Origin: Corallococcus interemptor
GTDB lineage: Bacteria; Myxococcota; Myxococcia; Myxococcales; Myxococcaceae
Length of the DNA stretch: 64,000 nucleotides
Direction of reading: 5' to 3'
Assembly (NCBI RefSeq): GCF_003668875.1
Contig: NZ_RAWM01000025.1
Span: 23,058-87,057, forward strand
The translations under genes and the position numbers were made by a program. Under the pieces are notes generated by a model that was not told the DNA's origin, made no database searches, and saw only the letters and a program-made list of their open reading frames with translations. Shown here in pieces: positions 34,000 to 45,305 of this stretch; position 1 is the stretch's first letter; each line of letters starts with the position of its first letter.

Positions 34000-35583
34000 C
34001 TAGCCGTAGTGCGCCGCGTACTGCTGCCGGAGGACGAACTTCTGGGCCTTGCCGGTGCTCGTCTGCGGCATGGCCGGCAGCAGGACGATGGCCTTCGGCA
34101 CCTCGAAGCCACCGAGGTGCTGCCGGCAGTGGGCGTGGAGCTCCGCATCCGTCGCGGTGGCGCCGGGCTTGAGCACGACGAAGCCCGTCACCGCCTCCGT
34201 CCAACGCGCATGCGGCAGGCCCACCACGGCGGCCTGGAGCACGGCGGGATGCCGCAGGAGGACCTCCTCGACCTTGATGGACGGGACGTTCTCTCCGCCC
34301 GTCTTGATCATGTCCTTCTTGCGGTCCACGAAGAGCAGCTGGCCGTCGGCGTCGAACATGCCCAGGTCGCCGGTGTGGTGCCAGCCGAACGCGCTCGCCC
34401 GCGCGGTCGCCTCCGGGTCCTTGTAGTAGCCCAGCATCACGTTCGGCCCGCGGTGGACGATCTCCCCCACCTCGCCGCGCCCGAGCAGCCGGCCGTCGTC
34501 GTCCATGATGGCCGTCTCGTTCGTCACCACCGAGTCGCCCCAGTACGAGCCGAAGCGCTTGAGCTGCTGCTCCGGCTTGAACATGGTCGTCGCCGGGTAC
34601 ATCTCCGTCTGCCCCGACGCGAGCGCGAAGCCGCCCGGGCAGAAGTGCTCGATGAGTTCCACCAGCAGCGTGCGCGCCATGGGCGCCATCACGTAGAGGC
34701 ACAGGCGCAGGCTGGACAGCTTCGTGGCCGGACGCGCCGGGTGCGCCAGCATCGCGCCGTACATCACCGGCAGGCCCAGCAGGAACGTGATGCCGCGCTG
34801 CTCGATGGTCGCGAGCATCGCCCCCGGGTCGAACGCCCGGCGCACGACGACGGCCGCTCCGGCCAGCAGGAACGTCATCACGATGGCGTGCTGCGCGCAG
34901 TGGAACATGGGCAGCACGCAGAGGGTGGAGTCCCCCGCCCGCATGCCCAGCTCGAACAGGTTCCCGCTCAGCGCCGCGTGCACCGACGCGTGCGAGTGCA
35001 TCACGCCCTTCTGCTGCCCGGTGGTGCCGCTGGTGTACATGATCTGCGCCATCTGGCCGCTGCGGATGTCCACCTCCGGCAGCGTGCCGGGCTGGCCCTG
35101 GAGCGTGTCCAGGAACGCGACCGTGTCCCCGCCCGGCGCCGCCTGTCCCTCCGGAACGCAGACGATGAGGCGGGTGCCCAGCGCATCGAACATCGCCTTG
35201 AGCCCGGGCTTCGCGAGGAACTCCGCGTCGACGACGGCGTGGGTCGCCTCCGCGTGTTCGAGGATGTACCGGATGCCCTCCACGGAGAGGCCGGTGTTGA
35301 TGGGCACCCAGACGAGCCCTGACTTGTAGATGCCCACGAACGCGGTGACCATCTGCGCCGAGTTGCCGCAGAGCATGGCGACGCGCGCGCCCTGCGACAG
35401 GCCCTGCCCGAGCAGGTGGTGCGCGAACGCGTTCGAGCGCCGGTCAAGCTCCGCGTAGGAGAGCTCCAGCTCCCCGTCGACGAGCGCCGTCCGCTCCGGC
35501 CAGCGCAACGCCGACCGGTGGACGATGTCTCCCAGCGAGATGCGGCTGATGCGCGGGGACTGCGCTTCCTGGGTCACGGACAT
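34000..35583 (-). CDS. Acyl-CoA synthetase, AtuH-like
   Basis: This 527-residue protein is an ANL-family AMP-forming ligase. The P-loop motif is TSGTTGQQKGVMHSH, the A5 motif includes GQTEMYPAT, the hinge and A8 motif contain GWHHTGDLGMFDADG and the catalytic Lys is in the final STGKAQK. In this cluster it would activate an isoprenoid or branched acid to its CoA ester. I chose the ATG at 35583 because AAAGG lies at a normal distance; an ATG three codons upstream sits directly on that site. It is the last gene of a seven-gene operon. Confidence 0.8.
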   Translation of the reverse strand: MSVTQEAQSPRISRISLGDIVHRSALRWPERTALVDGELELSYAELDRRSNAFAHHLLGQGLSQGARVAMLCGNSAQMVTAFVGIYKSGLVWVPINTGLSVEGIRYILEHAEATHAVVDAEFLAKPGLKAMFDALGTRLIVCVPEGQAAPGGDTVAFLDTLQGQPGTLPEVDIRSGQMAQIMYTSGTTGQQKGVMHSHASVHAALSGNLFELGMRAGDSTLCVLPMFHCAQHAIVMTFLLAGAAVVVRRAFDPGAMLATIEQRGITFLLGLPVMYGAMLAHPARPATKLSSLRLCLYVMAPMARTLLVELIEHFCPGGFALASGQTEMYPATTMFKPEQQLKRFGSYWGDSVVTNETAIMDDDGRLLGRGEVGEIVHRGPNVMLGYYKDPEATARASAFGWHHTGDLGMFDADGQLLFVDRKKDMIKTGGENVPSIKVEEVLLRHPAVLQAAVVGLPHARWTEAVTGFVVLKPGATATDAELHAHCRQHLGGFEVPKAIVLLPAMPQTSTGKAQKFVLRQQYAAHYG

Positions 35584-35602
35584 CGTGGGCATCCTTTCTC
35601 GT

Positions 35603-36372
35603 CTACTTGGGAGCGGCCCAGGCGGGAGGCCGGCGCTCCAGGAAGGCGATCATGCCCTCCTGGGCTTCTTCGGAGGCGAACAGCCGGCCGGAGAGGGCCA
35701 CCATCGCATCGCCCCCAGCGTCGATGCGCGCGCGCAGGCCGGCGGAGACCAGCTGCTTCGTCTCGCGCAGGCCCTGCGGCGACGACACGCGGAAGGTCTC
35801 CAGGATCTGCTCCACGGCGCCCTCCAGCGACGCGTCCGGCACCGCGGAGGTGATGAGCCCGATGCGCGCGGCCTCGGCGGCGTCGAAGGCCTCGCCGGTG
35901 AGGAAGTAGCGGCTCGCGGCCCGGCTGGTCAGGTGTGGCAGCGTGGTGAGGGAGATGACCGCGGGCGTCACGCCGATGCGCGCCTCCGTGAAGGCGAACT
36001 TCACGGACTCGGCGACGACCGCCACGTCGCAAGCGCCGACGATGCCGATGCCCCCGGCCCGCACCTGCCCGGCCACCTTCGCCACGACGGGCTGGGGCAG
36101 CGTGACGATCGTGCGCAGGACATCGAGCAGCACGGCCGGAGCCTTCGCGGCGCCGCCGTCCGCCATCTCCGAGAGGTCCGCGCCCGCGCAGAACGCGGGA
36201 CCGGTGGCCGCGAGGACGACCGCGCGCACCTCCGGGTCCACCGCCACTGCGCGCAGCCGCTCCAGCAGTTGAGTCACCAGCGCGCGCGACAGCGCGTTGC
36301 GATTCTTGGGCGAGTCCAGCGTGAGGGTGGCGACGCCGCGAGAGACTTCGTACCGGACGAGCGATGCTTCAC

Positions 36373-36376
<4 letters not shown>
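35603..36376 (-). CDS. Enoyl-CoA hydratase, AtuE/LiuC-like
   Basis: This 257-residue protein is a crotonase-fold enzyme. The oxyanion-hole segments are CAGADLSEM and GQVRAGGIG, and the catalytic Glu lies in FTEARIGVTPA. Its position between the acyl-CoA carboxylase alpha gene and the synthetase gene fits isohexenylglutaconyl-CoA hydratase (AtuE) or methylglutaconyl-CoA hydratase (LiuC); both add water to a glutaconyl-type substrate. Its ATG overlaps the stop of the carboxylase gene by 4 bp (ATGA, 36373-36376), so the two are translationally coupled. Confidence 0.8.
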
Positions 36377-38385
<2,009 letters not shown>

Positions 38386-38396
38386 GATTCCCCTCG

Positions 38397-40013
38397 CTAC
38401 AGCCGGGCGACGCCGAAGGAGTTGGGCGACAGCGTGCGGCGCGAAGCCTCGTCGCACGTGGCCAGGATGAACCCGAGCACCCGCCGCGTGTCCCGGGGGT
38501 CGATGACGCCGTCGTCGAACAGCCGCGCGCTGCAGTGGAAGGCGTCGGACTCCTGATCGAACTGCTCGATGAGCGGCTTCGCCATCCCGTCCAGGAACTC
38601 CTGGTCGGGCGGCAGCCCCGCGCGCCGGGCCTTCTCCGTGGCGACGATGGTCAGCACCTTCGCCGCCTGCTCGCCGCCCATCACCGCGGTGCGCGCGTTG
38701 GGCCACGCGAAGATGAAGCGCGGGTGGAACGCACGGCCGCACATCCCGTAGTTGCCCGCGCCAAAGGCACCGCCCAGGAGAAGGGTCATCTGAGGCACGG
38801 TCGCGTTGGCCACCGCCTGAAGCATCTTCGCGCCGTGCTTCACGATGCCGCCCTGCTCCGACTGCGTGCCCACCATGTAGCCCGTGGTGTTCTGCAGGTA
38901 GACGATGGGCGTGCGCGCCTGGCAGCACAGCTGGATGAACTGTCCCGCCTTCGTCGCGCCCTTCGCCGTGATGGGCCCGTTGTTGCCGATGATGCCCACC
39001 GCCCGGCCCTCGATGCGCGCCCAGCCGCAGACGGTGAGCGCGTCGTAGTCGTCCTTGAAGGCGGAGAAGTCCGAGCCATCCACCAGCCGGGCAATCACCT
39101 CGCGGCAGTCGTACGGCTTGCGGTGGTCCATGGGCACGACGCCGCACAGCTCCTCCACCGCGTAGCGGGGAGGCTCGAACGCGGACCGCGCGGCCGCCGG
39201 CAGCGCGTCATTCCACCCGAGCGACGCGACGATTTCGCGCGCGATGCGGATGCCGTCGGCGTCGTCCTCAGCCAGGTGGTCGGAGGTGCCGGCCACGGTG
39301 GTGTGCATCTCCGCGCCGCCCAGGTCCTCGTCCGTGGCGACCTCGCCCGTGGCCGCGAGCAGCAGCGGAGGGCCGGCGAGGAACACCTTCGCCTTGCCGC
39401 GCACCATGACGACGTGGTCGGAGAGGCCCGGGATGTACGCGCCGCCCGCGGTGCTCGAACCGTGGACGACGGTGACCTGGGGGATGCCGGCCGCGGACAG
39501 CTTCGCCTGGTTGTAGAAGGTCTCCCCGCCCGGGATGAAGATCTCCTGCTGGTAGAGCAGGTTCGCCCCGCCGCTCTCCACGAGCGATACGACAGGCAGC
39601 CGGTTCTGCAGGGCAATCTCCTGCGCGCGCAGCGCCTTCTGGACGCCCCAGGGCGTCGCCGTACCGCCCTTCACCGCGGAGTTGCTGACGAACACCAGGC
39701 AGCGCACCCCGGACACGAAGCCGATGCCGATGAGGGTGTTGCCCCCCGCCAGCGAGCCGTCGGTGTCGTCGTGGTGCTTGTAGCCGCACAGCGTGGACAG
39801 CTCCAGGAAGGGCGAGCCCCGGTCGAGCAGCAGCGCCAGGCGCTCCCGCGGCAGGAGCTGCCCGCGCTGCTTGAACTTCTCGCGGGCCAGCAGCTCCGTG
39901 TCGCGCGACTTCTGCTCGATGGCGCGCAGCTCGGCGACGCGGGCGAGCATCTCCTTGCGCTGCGTGGTGAAGGTGGCGGAGGCCGGTTCAACCTGGGAGA
40001 CGAGCGTGGGCAC
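38397..40013 (-). CDS. Acyl-CoA carboxylase beta (carboxyltransferase), AtuC-like
   Basis: This 538-residue protein is a carboxyltransferase of the geranyl/methylcrotonyl-CoA carboxylase beta group. Acyl-CoA binding is marked by SGGANLLYQQEIF and HGSSTAGGAYIPG (N-domain), the C-domain by NNGPITAKGATKAGQFIQL (first 19 residues of that run) and GGAFGAGNYGMCGRAF. The residues HGSSTAGGAY and the short N-terminus look closer to geranyl-CoA carboxylase than to methylcrotonyl-CoA carboxylase, but I cannot align them here, so the substrate is provisional. Its start is 1 bp from the stop of the SDR gene. Confidence 0.85.
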   Translation of the reverse strand: MPTLVSQVEPASATFTTQRKEMLARVAELRAIEQKSRDTELLAREKFKQRGQLLPRERLALLLDRGSPFLELSTLCGYKHHDDTDGSLAGGNTLIGIGFVSGVRCLVFVSNSAVKGGTATPWGVQKALRAQEIALQNRLPVVSLVESGGANLLYQQEIFIPGGETFYNQAKLSAAGIPQVTVVHGSSTAGGAYIPGLSDHVVMVRGKAKVFLAGPPLLLAATGEVATDEDLGGAEMHTTVAGTSDHLAEDDADGIRIAREIVASLGWNDALPAAARSAFEPPRYAVEELCGVVPMDHRKPYDCREVIARLVDGSDFSAFKDDYDALTVCGWARIEGRAVGIIGNNGPITAKGATKAGQFIQLCCQARTPIVYLQNTTGYMVGTQSEQGGIVKHGAKMLQAVANATVPQMTLLLGGAFGAGNYGMCGRAFHPRFIFAWPNARTAVMGGEQAAKVLTIVATEKARRAGLPPDQEFLDGMAKPLIEQFDQESDAFHCSARLFDDGVIDPRDTRRVLGFILATCDEASRRTLSPNSFGVARL

Positions 40014-40014
40014 G

Positions 40015-40893
40015 TCACTTCTCCTTCGGGCCGTCGAGGATGGCCGGCGGCGCCGCGAGGTGGAAGCCGTCGTACGGCTTCGAGTTCGAGTGCTCCGACA
40101 GCGGGTACGCCTTCGTGTTGCAGGACGCGCCCCCGTCGATGCGGATGACCTCGCCGGTGATGAACGCCGCCACGTCGGAGAGCAGGAACACGATGGCGCC
40201 GCTCACCTCCGCCTCCGTGGCCAGCCGGTGCAGGGGCACCTGCTTGCGCAGGATGGGGATCATCTCGCGGACGAACGGGTCCTCGTAGGTGTCCAGGCCG
40301 CTGGAGGCCACCCAGCCGGGCGCGACGGCGTTGACGCGCACGCCGGACTCGGCCCACTCGACGGCGGCGGTCTGCGTCAGGTTGAACATGCCGGCGCGCG
40401 CCGCGCCCGAGTGCCCCATGCCCGGCATGCCGTTCCAGGCATCCGCGAGCATGTTCACGATGGCGCCGCCGTGCTCGCTCATGGACTGGGTGAACACCTC
40501 GCGCGCCACCAGGAAGCCGCCGGTGAGGTTGGTGGAGACGACCGCCTCGAAGCCCTTCTTGGAAATCTGCGACAGCGGCGACGGGAACTGCCCGCCCGCG
40601 TTGTTCACGAGCCCGTGGATGCGGCCGTGCTTCTGGACGACGGCGGCGACCATGTCGCGCACCGCGGCCTCGTCGCGGATGTCCACGGCGTGCTGCGTGG
40701 ACGCGTGGCCCTCGGCGGCGAGCTCGCCGGCGACCTTCGCGAGCTTCTCCGTCTTGCGGCCCACCAGGACGATGTGCGCGCCGAGCGATGCCAGCTCATG
40801 AGCGGTGCAACGCCCGATGCCGCTGCCGGCGCCGGTGACGATGATGGTGCGGCCCGCGAAGGAGTTCGGGGCGAAGACTGAACGGTATCCCAT
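40015..40893 (-). CDS. PECR-like short-chain dehydrogenase/reductase, AtuB/AtuG position
   Basis: This 292-residue protein has the SDR Rossmann fold with TGAGSGIG (about 21-28) and NNAGG. The usual active-site YxxxK is not present: the corresponding segment reads HSGAARAGMFNLT, identical in pattern to peroxisomal trans-2-enoyl-CoA reductase (PECR) and its relatives. It is therefore predicted to be an enoyl-CoA or dienoyl-CoA reductase-like protein rather than a simple alcohol dehydrogenase. In atu operons an SDR occurs at the AtuB and AtuG positions. Its tight spacing on both sides marks it as part of one transcript. Confidence 0.8.
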   Translation of the reverse strand: MGYRSVFAPNSFAGRTIIVTGAGSGIGRCTAHELASLGAHIVLVGRKTEKLAKVAGELAAEGHASTQHAVDIRDEAAVRDMVAAVVQKHGRIHGLVNNAGGQFPSPLSQISKKGFEAVVSTNLTGGFLVAREVFTQSMSEHGGAIVNMLADAWNGMPGMGHSGAARAGMFNLTQTAAVEWAESGVRVNAVAPGWVASSGLDTYEDPFVREMIPILRKQVPLHRLATEAEVSGAIVFLLSDVAAFITGEVIRIDGGASCNTKAYPLSEHSNSKPYDGFHLAAPPAILDGPKEK

Positions 40894-40907
40894 GTCGTGT
40901 TGCTCCC

Positions 40908-42074
40908 TCAGCCGCGCGCCTTGCGGGGCAGCGTTCCCATGGCCTTGCTGATGATTCCGAGCATCACCTCGTCGGCGCCGCCACCGATGGACCCCAGACG
41001 CAGGTCCCGGTAGGCGCGGGCGACGGGGTTGTCCCAGGTGAAGCCCATGCCGCCCCAGTACTGGAGGCAGCCGTCGGCGAGTTCACGGGCCAGCCGGCCC
41101 GACTTGAGCTTGCACATCGAGGCGAGCTTCACGACCTCCGGGTCGTCCTTGTTCTCGATGTACATGGAGACGGTCCGGTAGATGAGCGCCCGAAGCGCCT
41201 CCACCTCCGTCTGCAACTCCGCGAGCCGGAAGTGCACGCTCTGGTTGTCCAGGATGGACTGGCCAAAGGCCTTGCGCTGCCGCGTGTACTCGGCGGTCTG
41301 CGCGATGAGCCGGTCGAAGGTCACCAGCGTGCTGGCCGACACGAACAGCCGCTCCTCCTGGAACTGCTGCATCTGCATCGCGAAGCCGCGCCCCTCGTCG
41401 CCAATGCGGAAGCGCGCCGGGACGCGCACGCCGTCGAAGAAGAGCTGCGCCGTGTCCGACGCCCACATGCCCAGCTTGCGGATCTTCGACCGGGTGATGC
41501 CGGGGCGGTCCATGGGCACGACGATGAGCGACTTGTTCGCGTGCGCGGGCCCGTCCCCCGTGTTGGCGAGCAGGCAGATCCAATCCGCCTGCATGCCGTT
41601 GGTGATCCACATCTTGCTGCCGTCGATGACGTAGTCGTCGCCGTCCCGGCGCGCGGTGGTCGTCACGCTCGCGACGTCGGAGCCGGCGCCGGGCTCGCTC
41701 ACCGCGATGGAGCAGACGCGCTCCCCCGTGAGCGTGGGCGCCAGGAACTCCCGCCGGAGGGCATCACTGCCGAAGCGGGCGAGCGCGGGCGTCGCCATGT
41801 CCGTCACGACGCCAATGGCCATGGGCAGCGCGCCGCAGGTGCAGTGCCCCAGCTCCTCCGCGAAGGCGACGGAGAACGACGCGTCCAGCCCCAGCCCGCC
41901 GAACTCCGTGGGCTTCGTGATGCCGAGCAGCCCGAGGTCGCCCAGCTTCTTGAAGACCTCGCGCGCCGGGAAGATCTCCGCGGCTTCCCAGGCATCGATG
42001 TGCGGGTTCAGCTCCTGTTCCACGAACTTGCGGACGGTCTGACGGATGGCGCGGTGTTCCTGGGTCTGCTGCAT
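40908..42074 (-). CDS. Acyl-CoA dehydrogenase, AtuD (citronellyl-CoA dehydrogenase)-like
   Basis: This 388-residue FAD protein has the acyl-CoA dehydrogenase layout: N-terminal helical domain, FAD-binding VSEPGAGSDVASVTT and WITNG beta-domain, C-terminal helical domain ending LGSIGGGADEVMLGI. My recollection of Pseudomonas AtuD shows closely matching stretches, for example MAIGVVTDMATPALARFGSD, which favours citronellyl-CoA over isovaleryl-CoA as substrate. It is the second gene of the operon, 14 bp before the SDR gene. Confidence 0.82.
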   Translation of the reverse strand: MQQTQEHRAIRQTVRKFVEQELNPHIDAWEAAEIFPAREVFKKLGDLGLLGITKPTEFGGLGLDASFSVAFAEELGHCTCGALPMAIGVVTDMATPALARFGSDALRREFLAPTLTGERVCSIAVSEPGAGSDVASVTTTARRDGDDYVIDGSKMWITNGMQADWICLLANTGDGPAHANKSLIVVPMDRPGITRSKIRKLGMWASDTAQLFFDGVRVPARFRIGDEGRGFAMQMQQFQEERLFVSASTLVTFDRLIAQTAEYTRQRKAFGQSILDNQSVHFRLAELQTEVEALRALIYRTVSMYIENKDDPEVVKLASMCKLKSGRLARELADGCLQYWGGMGFTWDNPVARAYRDLRLGSIGGGADEVMLGIISKAMGTLPRKARG

Positions 42075-42101
42075 GACTTCCTCGGTGCGCGTGCGGAGGG
42101 G

Positions 42102-43796
42102 TTAGAGAAGCGATTCCGGGACGTCGACGTGGCGCGAGCGCAGCCACTCGCCGAGCGCCTTGGCCTGCTGATCAAAGCGCGTGGACGACGAGACGCCCTC
42201 ACCCAGCAGGCCCTCGATGACGAAGTTCAGCGCGAACAGGTTGGGCAGCACGTGCCGCTGGATTGACAGCTCCCGGGCCTCCGGCAGCAGCGTGCGCAGC
42301 TGCGCCTCCGTGAGCGTGTGCACCAGCCAGCGCCAGGCCTCCTCCGTGCGGACCCAGACGCCGATGTTCGCGTCCCCGCCCTTGTCACCGCTGCGGGCCA
42401 GCGCCACCTGGCCCAGCGGCACGCGGCGGCAGGTCCCCGGCGGCAGCTGCGCGGGCAGCGACGGAGGGGGGACCGCCTCCAGGCCGAGCGTCCTCTCCGA
42501 AGGCGTCACGTCCACGCGCCGCCCATCCGGGAGGACGGCGACGTGCGGCACCTTGCGCGCATCCACGTAGCCAGGCGTGTAGACGCCGAAGGGCGAACCT
42601 TCACCCGGAAGCTCCGGCAGGAAGAACCCGGGGTAGCTGCACAGGGCGAGCTCCACCACGGCGCCGCTGAAGGACCGGCCAACGACCTTCGGGTCCGAGT
42701 CCTTCACGGAGACGCGCAGCCGCGCCGAGGCCTGCTCCTCGCTGGGCGCATCCGGCTGGTCGGTGCGCGCGAGCGTGTAGAGGACCTCGGCCGGCCGGGG
42801 CTTGAGCGTCGCTTCGAGCTGCGCCCGCACCAGCGCGGCCTTCTCCTCGATGTCCAGGCCGACGAGGATGAACTGCGCGTCGTTGCGGAAGCCCCCGAGC
42901 CGGTTCAGGCACACCTTCACGTCCGGAGGAGGCGGCTCGCCGCGCACGCCCGACAGGCGCACGCGGTCCGGACCGTCCGCGCTGACCCCGATGGTGTCGA
43001 AGCGCGCCGTGGCATCCGGGCCCGCGTAGCGCGCGCCGCCGATTTCATAGACGAGCTGGGCCTTCACGGTGTCGACGGTGACGGCCCCGCCGGTGCCCGG
43101 GTGCTTGGTGATGATGCTCGACCCGTCCGCGAAGACCTCCGCGAGCGGGAAGCCGGGCCGGCGCACGTCGATTTCACCGAAGCGCGCGAAGTTGCCGCCG
43201 GTCGCCTGCGCGCCGCACTCCAGGACGTGGCCCGCGACCATGGCGCCCGCCAGCCGGTCCCAGTCATCGCGCTTCCAGCCGAAGTGCGCGGCCGCGGGGC
43301 CCACGACGAGCGACGCGTCCGTCACGCGGCCCGTGACGACGATGTCCGCGCCCGCCTCCAGGCACGCCGCGATGCCCCAGCCTCCAAGGTACGCGTTCGC
43401 CGTGAGGGGCTGGTCGAAGCCCAGCTCGTCCGCGCGGCCGACGAGGTCGTCGCCCTCGACGTGCGCGATGCGGACGCTCACCCCGAGCTTCGTGGCCAGC
43501 GCGCGCAGGTCGTTCGCGAGCCCTTCCGGGTTGAGGCCGCCGGCGTTCGTGACGATGCGGACCTTGCGCTCCACCGCGAGGCCCAGCGTCTCCTCCAGCT
43601 GGCGCAGGAACGTCCGCGCGTACCCGCCCGACGGGTTCTTCAGCCGGTCCCGGCCCAGGATGAGCATGGTCAGCTCCGCCAGGTAGTCGCCGGTGAGGAC
43701 GTCCAGGGGACCGCCCTCCAGCATCTCCCGGAACGCGGAGAAGCGGTCGCCGTAGAAGCCGGATGCATTGCCGATTCGCAGCGAACGCGCGTCCAT
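42102..43796 (-). CDS. AtuA-family protein (DUF1446)
   Basis: This 564-residue protein has the AtuA domain (about 5-445; RIGNASGFYGDRFSAF, GGWGIAACLEAGADIVVTGR) followed by a C-terminal domain with ARSGDKGGDANIGVW. AtuA is required for growth on citronellol in Pseudomonas, but its biochemical role is unsettled. It is the first gene of the seven-gene operon; GGAGG precedes the ATG at 43796. The inverted repeat 49 bp further upstream, shared with the divergent TetR gene, probably controls the whole operon. Confidence 0.88.
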   Translation of the reverse strand: MDARSLRIGNASGFYGDRFSAFREMLEGGPLDVLTGDYLAELTMLILGRDRLKNPSGGYARTFLRQLEETLGLAVERKVRIVTNAGGLNPEGLANDLRALATKLGVSVRIAHVEGDDLVGRADELGFDQPLTANAYLGGWGIAACLEAGADIVVTGRVTDASLVVGPAAAHFGWKRDDWDRLAGAMVAGHVLECGAQATGGNFARFGEIDVRRPGFPLAEVFADGSSIITKHPGTGGAVTVDTVKAQLVYEIGGARYAGPDATARFDTIGVSADGPDRVRLSGVRGEPPPPDVKVCLNRLGGFRNDAQFILVGLDIEEKAALVRAQLEATLKPRPAEVLYTLARTDQPDAPSEEQASARLRVSVKDSDPKVVGRSFSGAVVELALCSYPGFFLPELPGEGSPFGVYTPGYVDARKVPHVAVLPDGRRVDVTPSERTLGLEAVPPPSLPAQLPPGTCRRVPLGQVALARSGDKGGDANIGVWVRTEEAWRWLVHTLTEAQLRTLLPEARELSIQRHVLPNLFALNFVIEGLLGEGVSSSTRFDQQAKALGEWLRSRHVDVPESLL

Positions 43797-43844
43797 CGCA
43801 CCTCCTCAGCCAGGGAGCGGGGAGTCTCCACCCCACGCCCAAAG

Positions 43845-43864
43845 AAAGCAATCACGATTGCTTT
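43845..43864. promoter_or_regulatory. Operator of the atu-like operon
   Basis: A perfect inverted repeat, AAAGCAATC (43845-43853) and GATTGCTTT (43856-43864) around AC, in the 96-bp region between the divergent AtuA and TetR genes. It is markedly AT-rich for this genome. It is followed by T6 on the plus strand and so resembles a terminator, but its place between two divergent starts makes an AtuR-type operator the better reading. Confidence 0.65.
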
Positions 43865-43892
43865 TTTCTTCCCGCCGCAACACTGTGGCTCC

Positions 43893-44516
43893 ATGAGCGG
43901 CACGGCGAGCGGGACGACACGGCAGGAGCAGGAGCGCAGCCGGGTGACGCGGCAGAAGCTGATGACGGCCGCCATCGACGTGCTGGTGGAGAAGGGCTGG
44001 GCGGGGGCGACGATGGGCGCCATCGCGGAGCGCGCGGGCGTGTCACGCGGCGCCTGTCAGCACCACTTCCCCACGCGCGCGGCCCTGGTCGCGGCCGCGG
44101 TGGAGCACGTGTTCCATCAGCAGATTGAGGAACTGGTGCGGCGCGCGAACGGCCTGCCGGAGAGCCGGCGGCGCGTCGAGCCGCTGTTGAACCTGCTCCA
44201 CGACGTCTACGCCGGCCCGCTCTTCACCGCCGCGACGCACCTGTGGGTGGCGGCCGTGGCGGACGAAGAGCTGAAGGCGCTGCTCCTACCGCTGGAGACG
44301 CACGTCGGCCGCGAGGTGCACCGGCTCACCGTGGAGCTGCTGGGCCTGGACGAGCGCGACCGCGACGTGCGCGAGGCCGTGCGCGCGACGCTGGACCTGC
44401 TGCGAGGCCTGGCGCTCGCCAACCTGCTCCACGACGACACCGCGCGGCGCCGCAAGGTCCTGGCCCACTGGGCGCGGACGCTCGAAGCGCAGCTGACGCC
44501 TCATCCGCAGCGGTAG
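43893..44516 (+). CDS. TetR-family regulator, AtuR-like
   Basis: This 207-residue protein has a TetR helix-turn-helix at about 20-65 (MGAIAERAGVSRGACQHHFP) and a C-terminal ligand domain. It is divergent from the seven-gene operon, as AtuR is from atuABCDEFGH in Pseudomonas, and a 20-bp inverted repeat separates them. It should repress the operon until an acyl-CoA or terpenoid ligand appears. The last 16 bp overlap the convergent metalloprotease gene. Confidence 0.82.
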   Translation: MSGTASGTTRQEQERSRVTRQKLMTAAIDVLVEKGWAGATMGAIAERAGVSRGACQHHFPTRAALVAAAVEHVFHQQIEELVRRANGLPESRRRVEPLLNLLHDVYAGPLFTAATHLWVAAVADEELKALLLPLETHVGREVHRLTVELLGLDERDRDVREAVRATLDLLRGLALANLLHDDTARRRKVLAHWARTLEAQLTPHPQR

Positions 44517-45280
44517 AGGAACCTCAGCGCGGTGATGTCCGTGCTGGTGAACTCACCCGTCGGGTTCGGCGGGAGGCAGGCGTTGAAGATGGAGCCGTTC
44601 ACGTAGGACGTGGCGGGCGTGCCGGGGATGAGGATGGCCCCCACGCCCGCGGTGCCCTCGTTGCCGCCCGTGCCACAGCTGATGACCTGGGAGTAGTAGT
44701 CCGAGTGGCGCATGCCCAGCGCATGGCCCAGCTCGTGGGTGACGATGTGCTCCACCGTGTCCAGCGGCGCGGTGTTCCACCCGGTGCCGATGGTGATGGT
44801 CCCGTAGGGCTTGCCGCCCGAGGGAAAGCCCGAGTTGTAGCCCGTGCCCGCCGCGGTCGTCATGACGATGGTCGCATCGCAGCCGGTGGTCGTGCCCCGC
44901 ACCATGGTGAAGCAGAGCCCCAGCGCGTTGTAGTTCTGGAGGGCCAGGTCCAGGCCCTGGCTCAGGCCGCTGTAGCTGTTGAACGTGGACGTGGGGTTGA
45001 CGCAGATCTTCCGCACCAGCGACGTGCTGACGATGTTCGTCGTCCGGTACTGCTCCTCGCCGTCACCGCCGGACTGGAGCATCTCGCGGGAGGCCTCGAG
45101 GCTCACCCGGGCGTCGCCGCCCACGGAGACGCCCTCGCCCTCGACCCGGATGTCGCCGCGCGGGAAGCCCGCCTCGACCAGGTTGGAGACGATCTCCTCG
45201 TGCTCCTGCTCCAGGCTGGTCCCGCAGCCGGACAGCCACGCGCCACAGCCCACCGCGAGCACCGCCGCTCTCCTGAACAT
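44501..45280 (-). CDS. Secreted M57-family metzincin-like metalloprotease, second copy
   Basis: This 259-residue protein has a lipobox (SGCG), a propeptide-like segment (about 25-85; EEIVSNLVEAGFP) and a protease domain with the zinc motif HELGHALGMRH, an HEXXHXXGXXH metzincin signature. It is a close paralogue of the 46113-46886 protein (shared NPTSTFNSYS.LSQGLDLA and TGVGAILI-like blocks). M57 (HEIGH) proteases are abundant in myxobacteria. GGGGAGA precedes the ATG at 45280. It is the third gene of a protease operon. Confidence 0.82.
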   Translation of the reverse strand: MFRRAAVLAVGCGAWLSGCGTSLEQEHEEIVSNLVEAGFPRGDIRVEGEGVSVGGDARVSLEASREMLQSGGDGEEQYRTTNIVSTSLVRKICVNPTSTFNSYSGLSQGLDLALQNYNALGLCFTMVRGTTTGCDATIVMTTAAGTGYNSGFPSGGKPYGTITIGTGWNTAPLDTVEHIVTHELGHALGMRHSDYYSQVISCGTGGNEGTAGVGAILIPGTPATSYVNGSIFNACLPPNPTGEFTSTDITALRFLYRCG

Positions 45281-45305
45281 GGTCGTCTCCCCTTGGGTCC
45301 TGCCT

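Noticed and set aside
38386..39147. N-terminal extension of the carboxylase alpha frame
   Set aside because: It overlaps the well-supported carboxylase beta gene in another frame; biotin carboxylase homology begins at 38385.
42318..44516. Plus-strand frame of about 730 codons covering the AtuA gene and the TetR gene
   Set aside because: Only the part from 43893 has TetR homology; the rest is antisense to AtuA.
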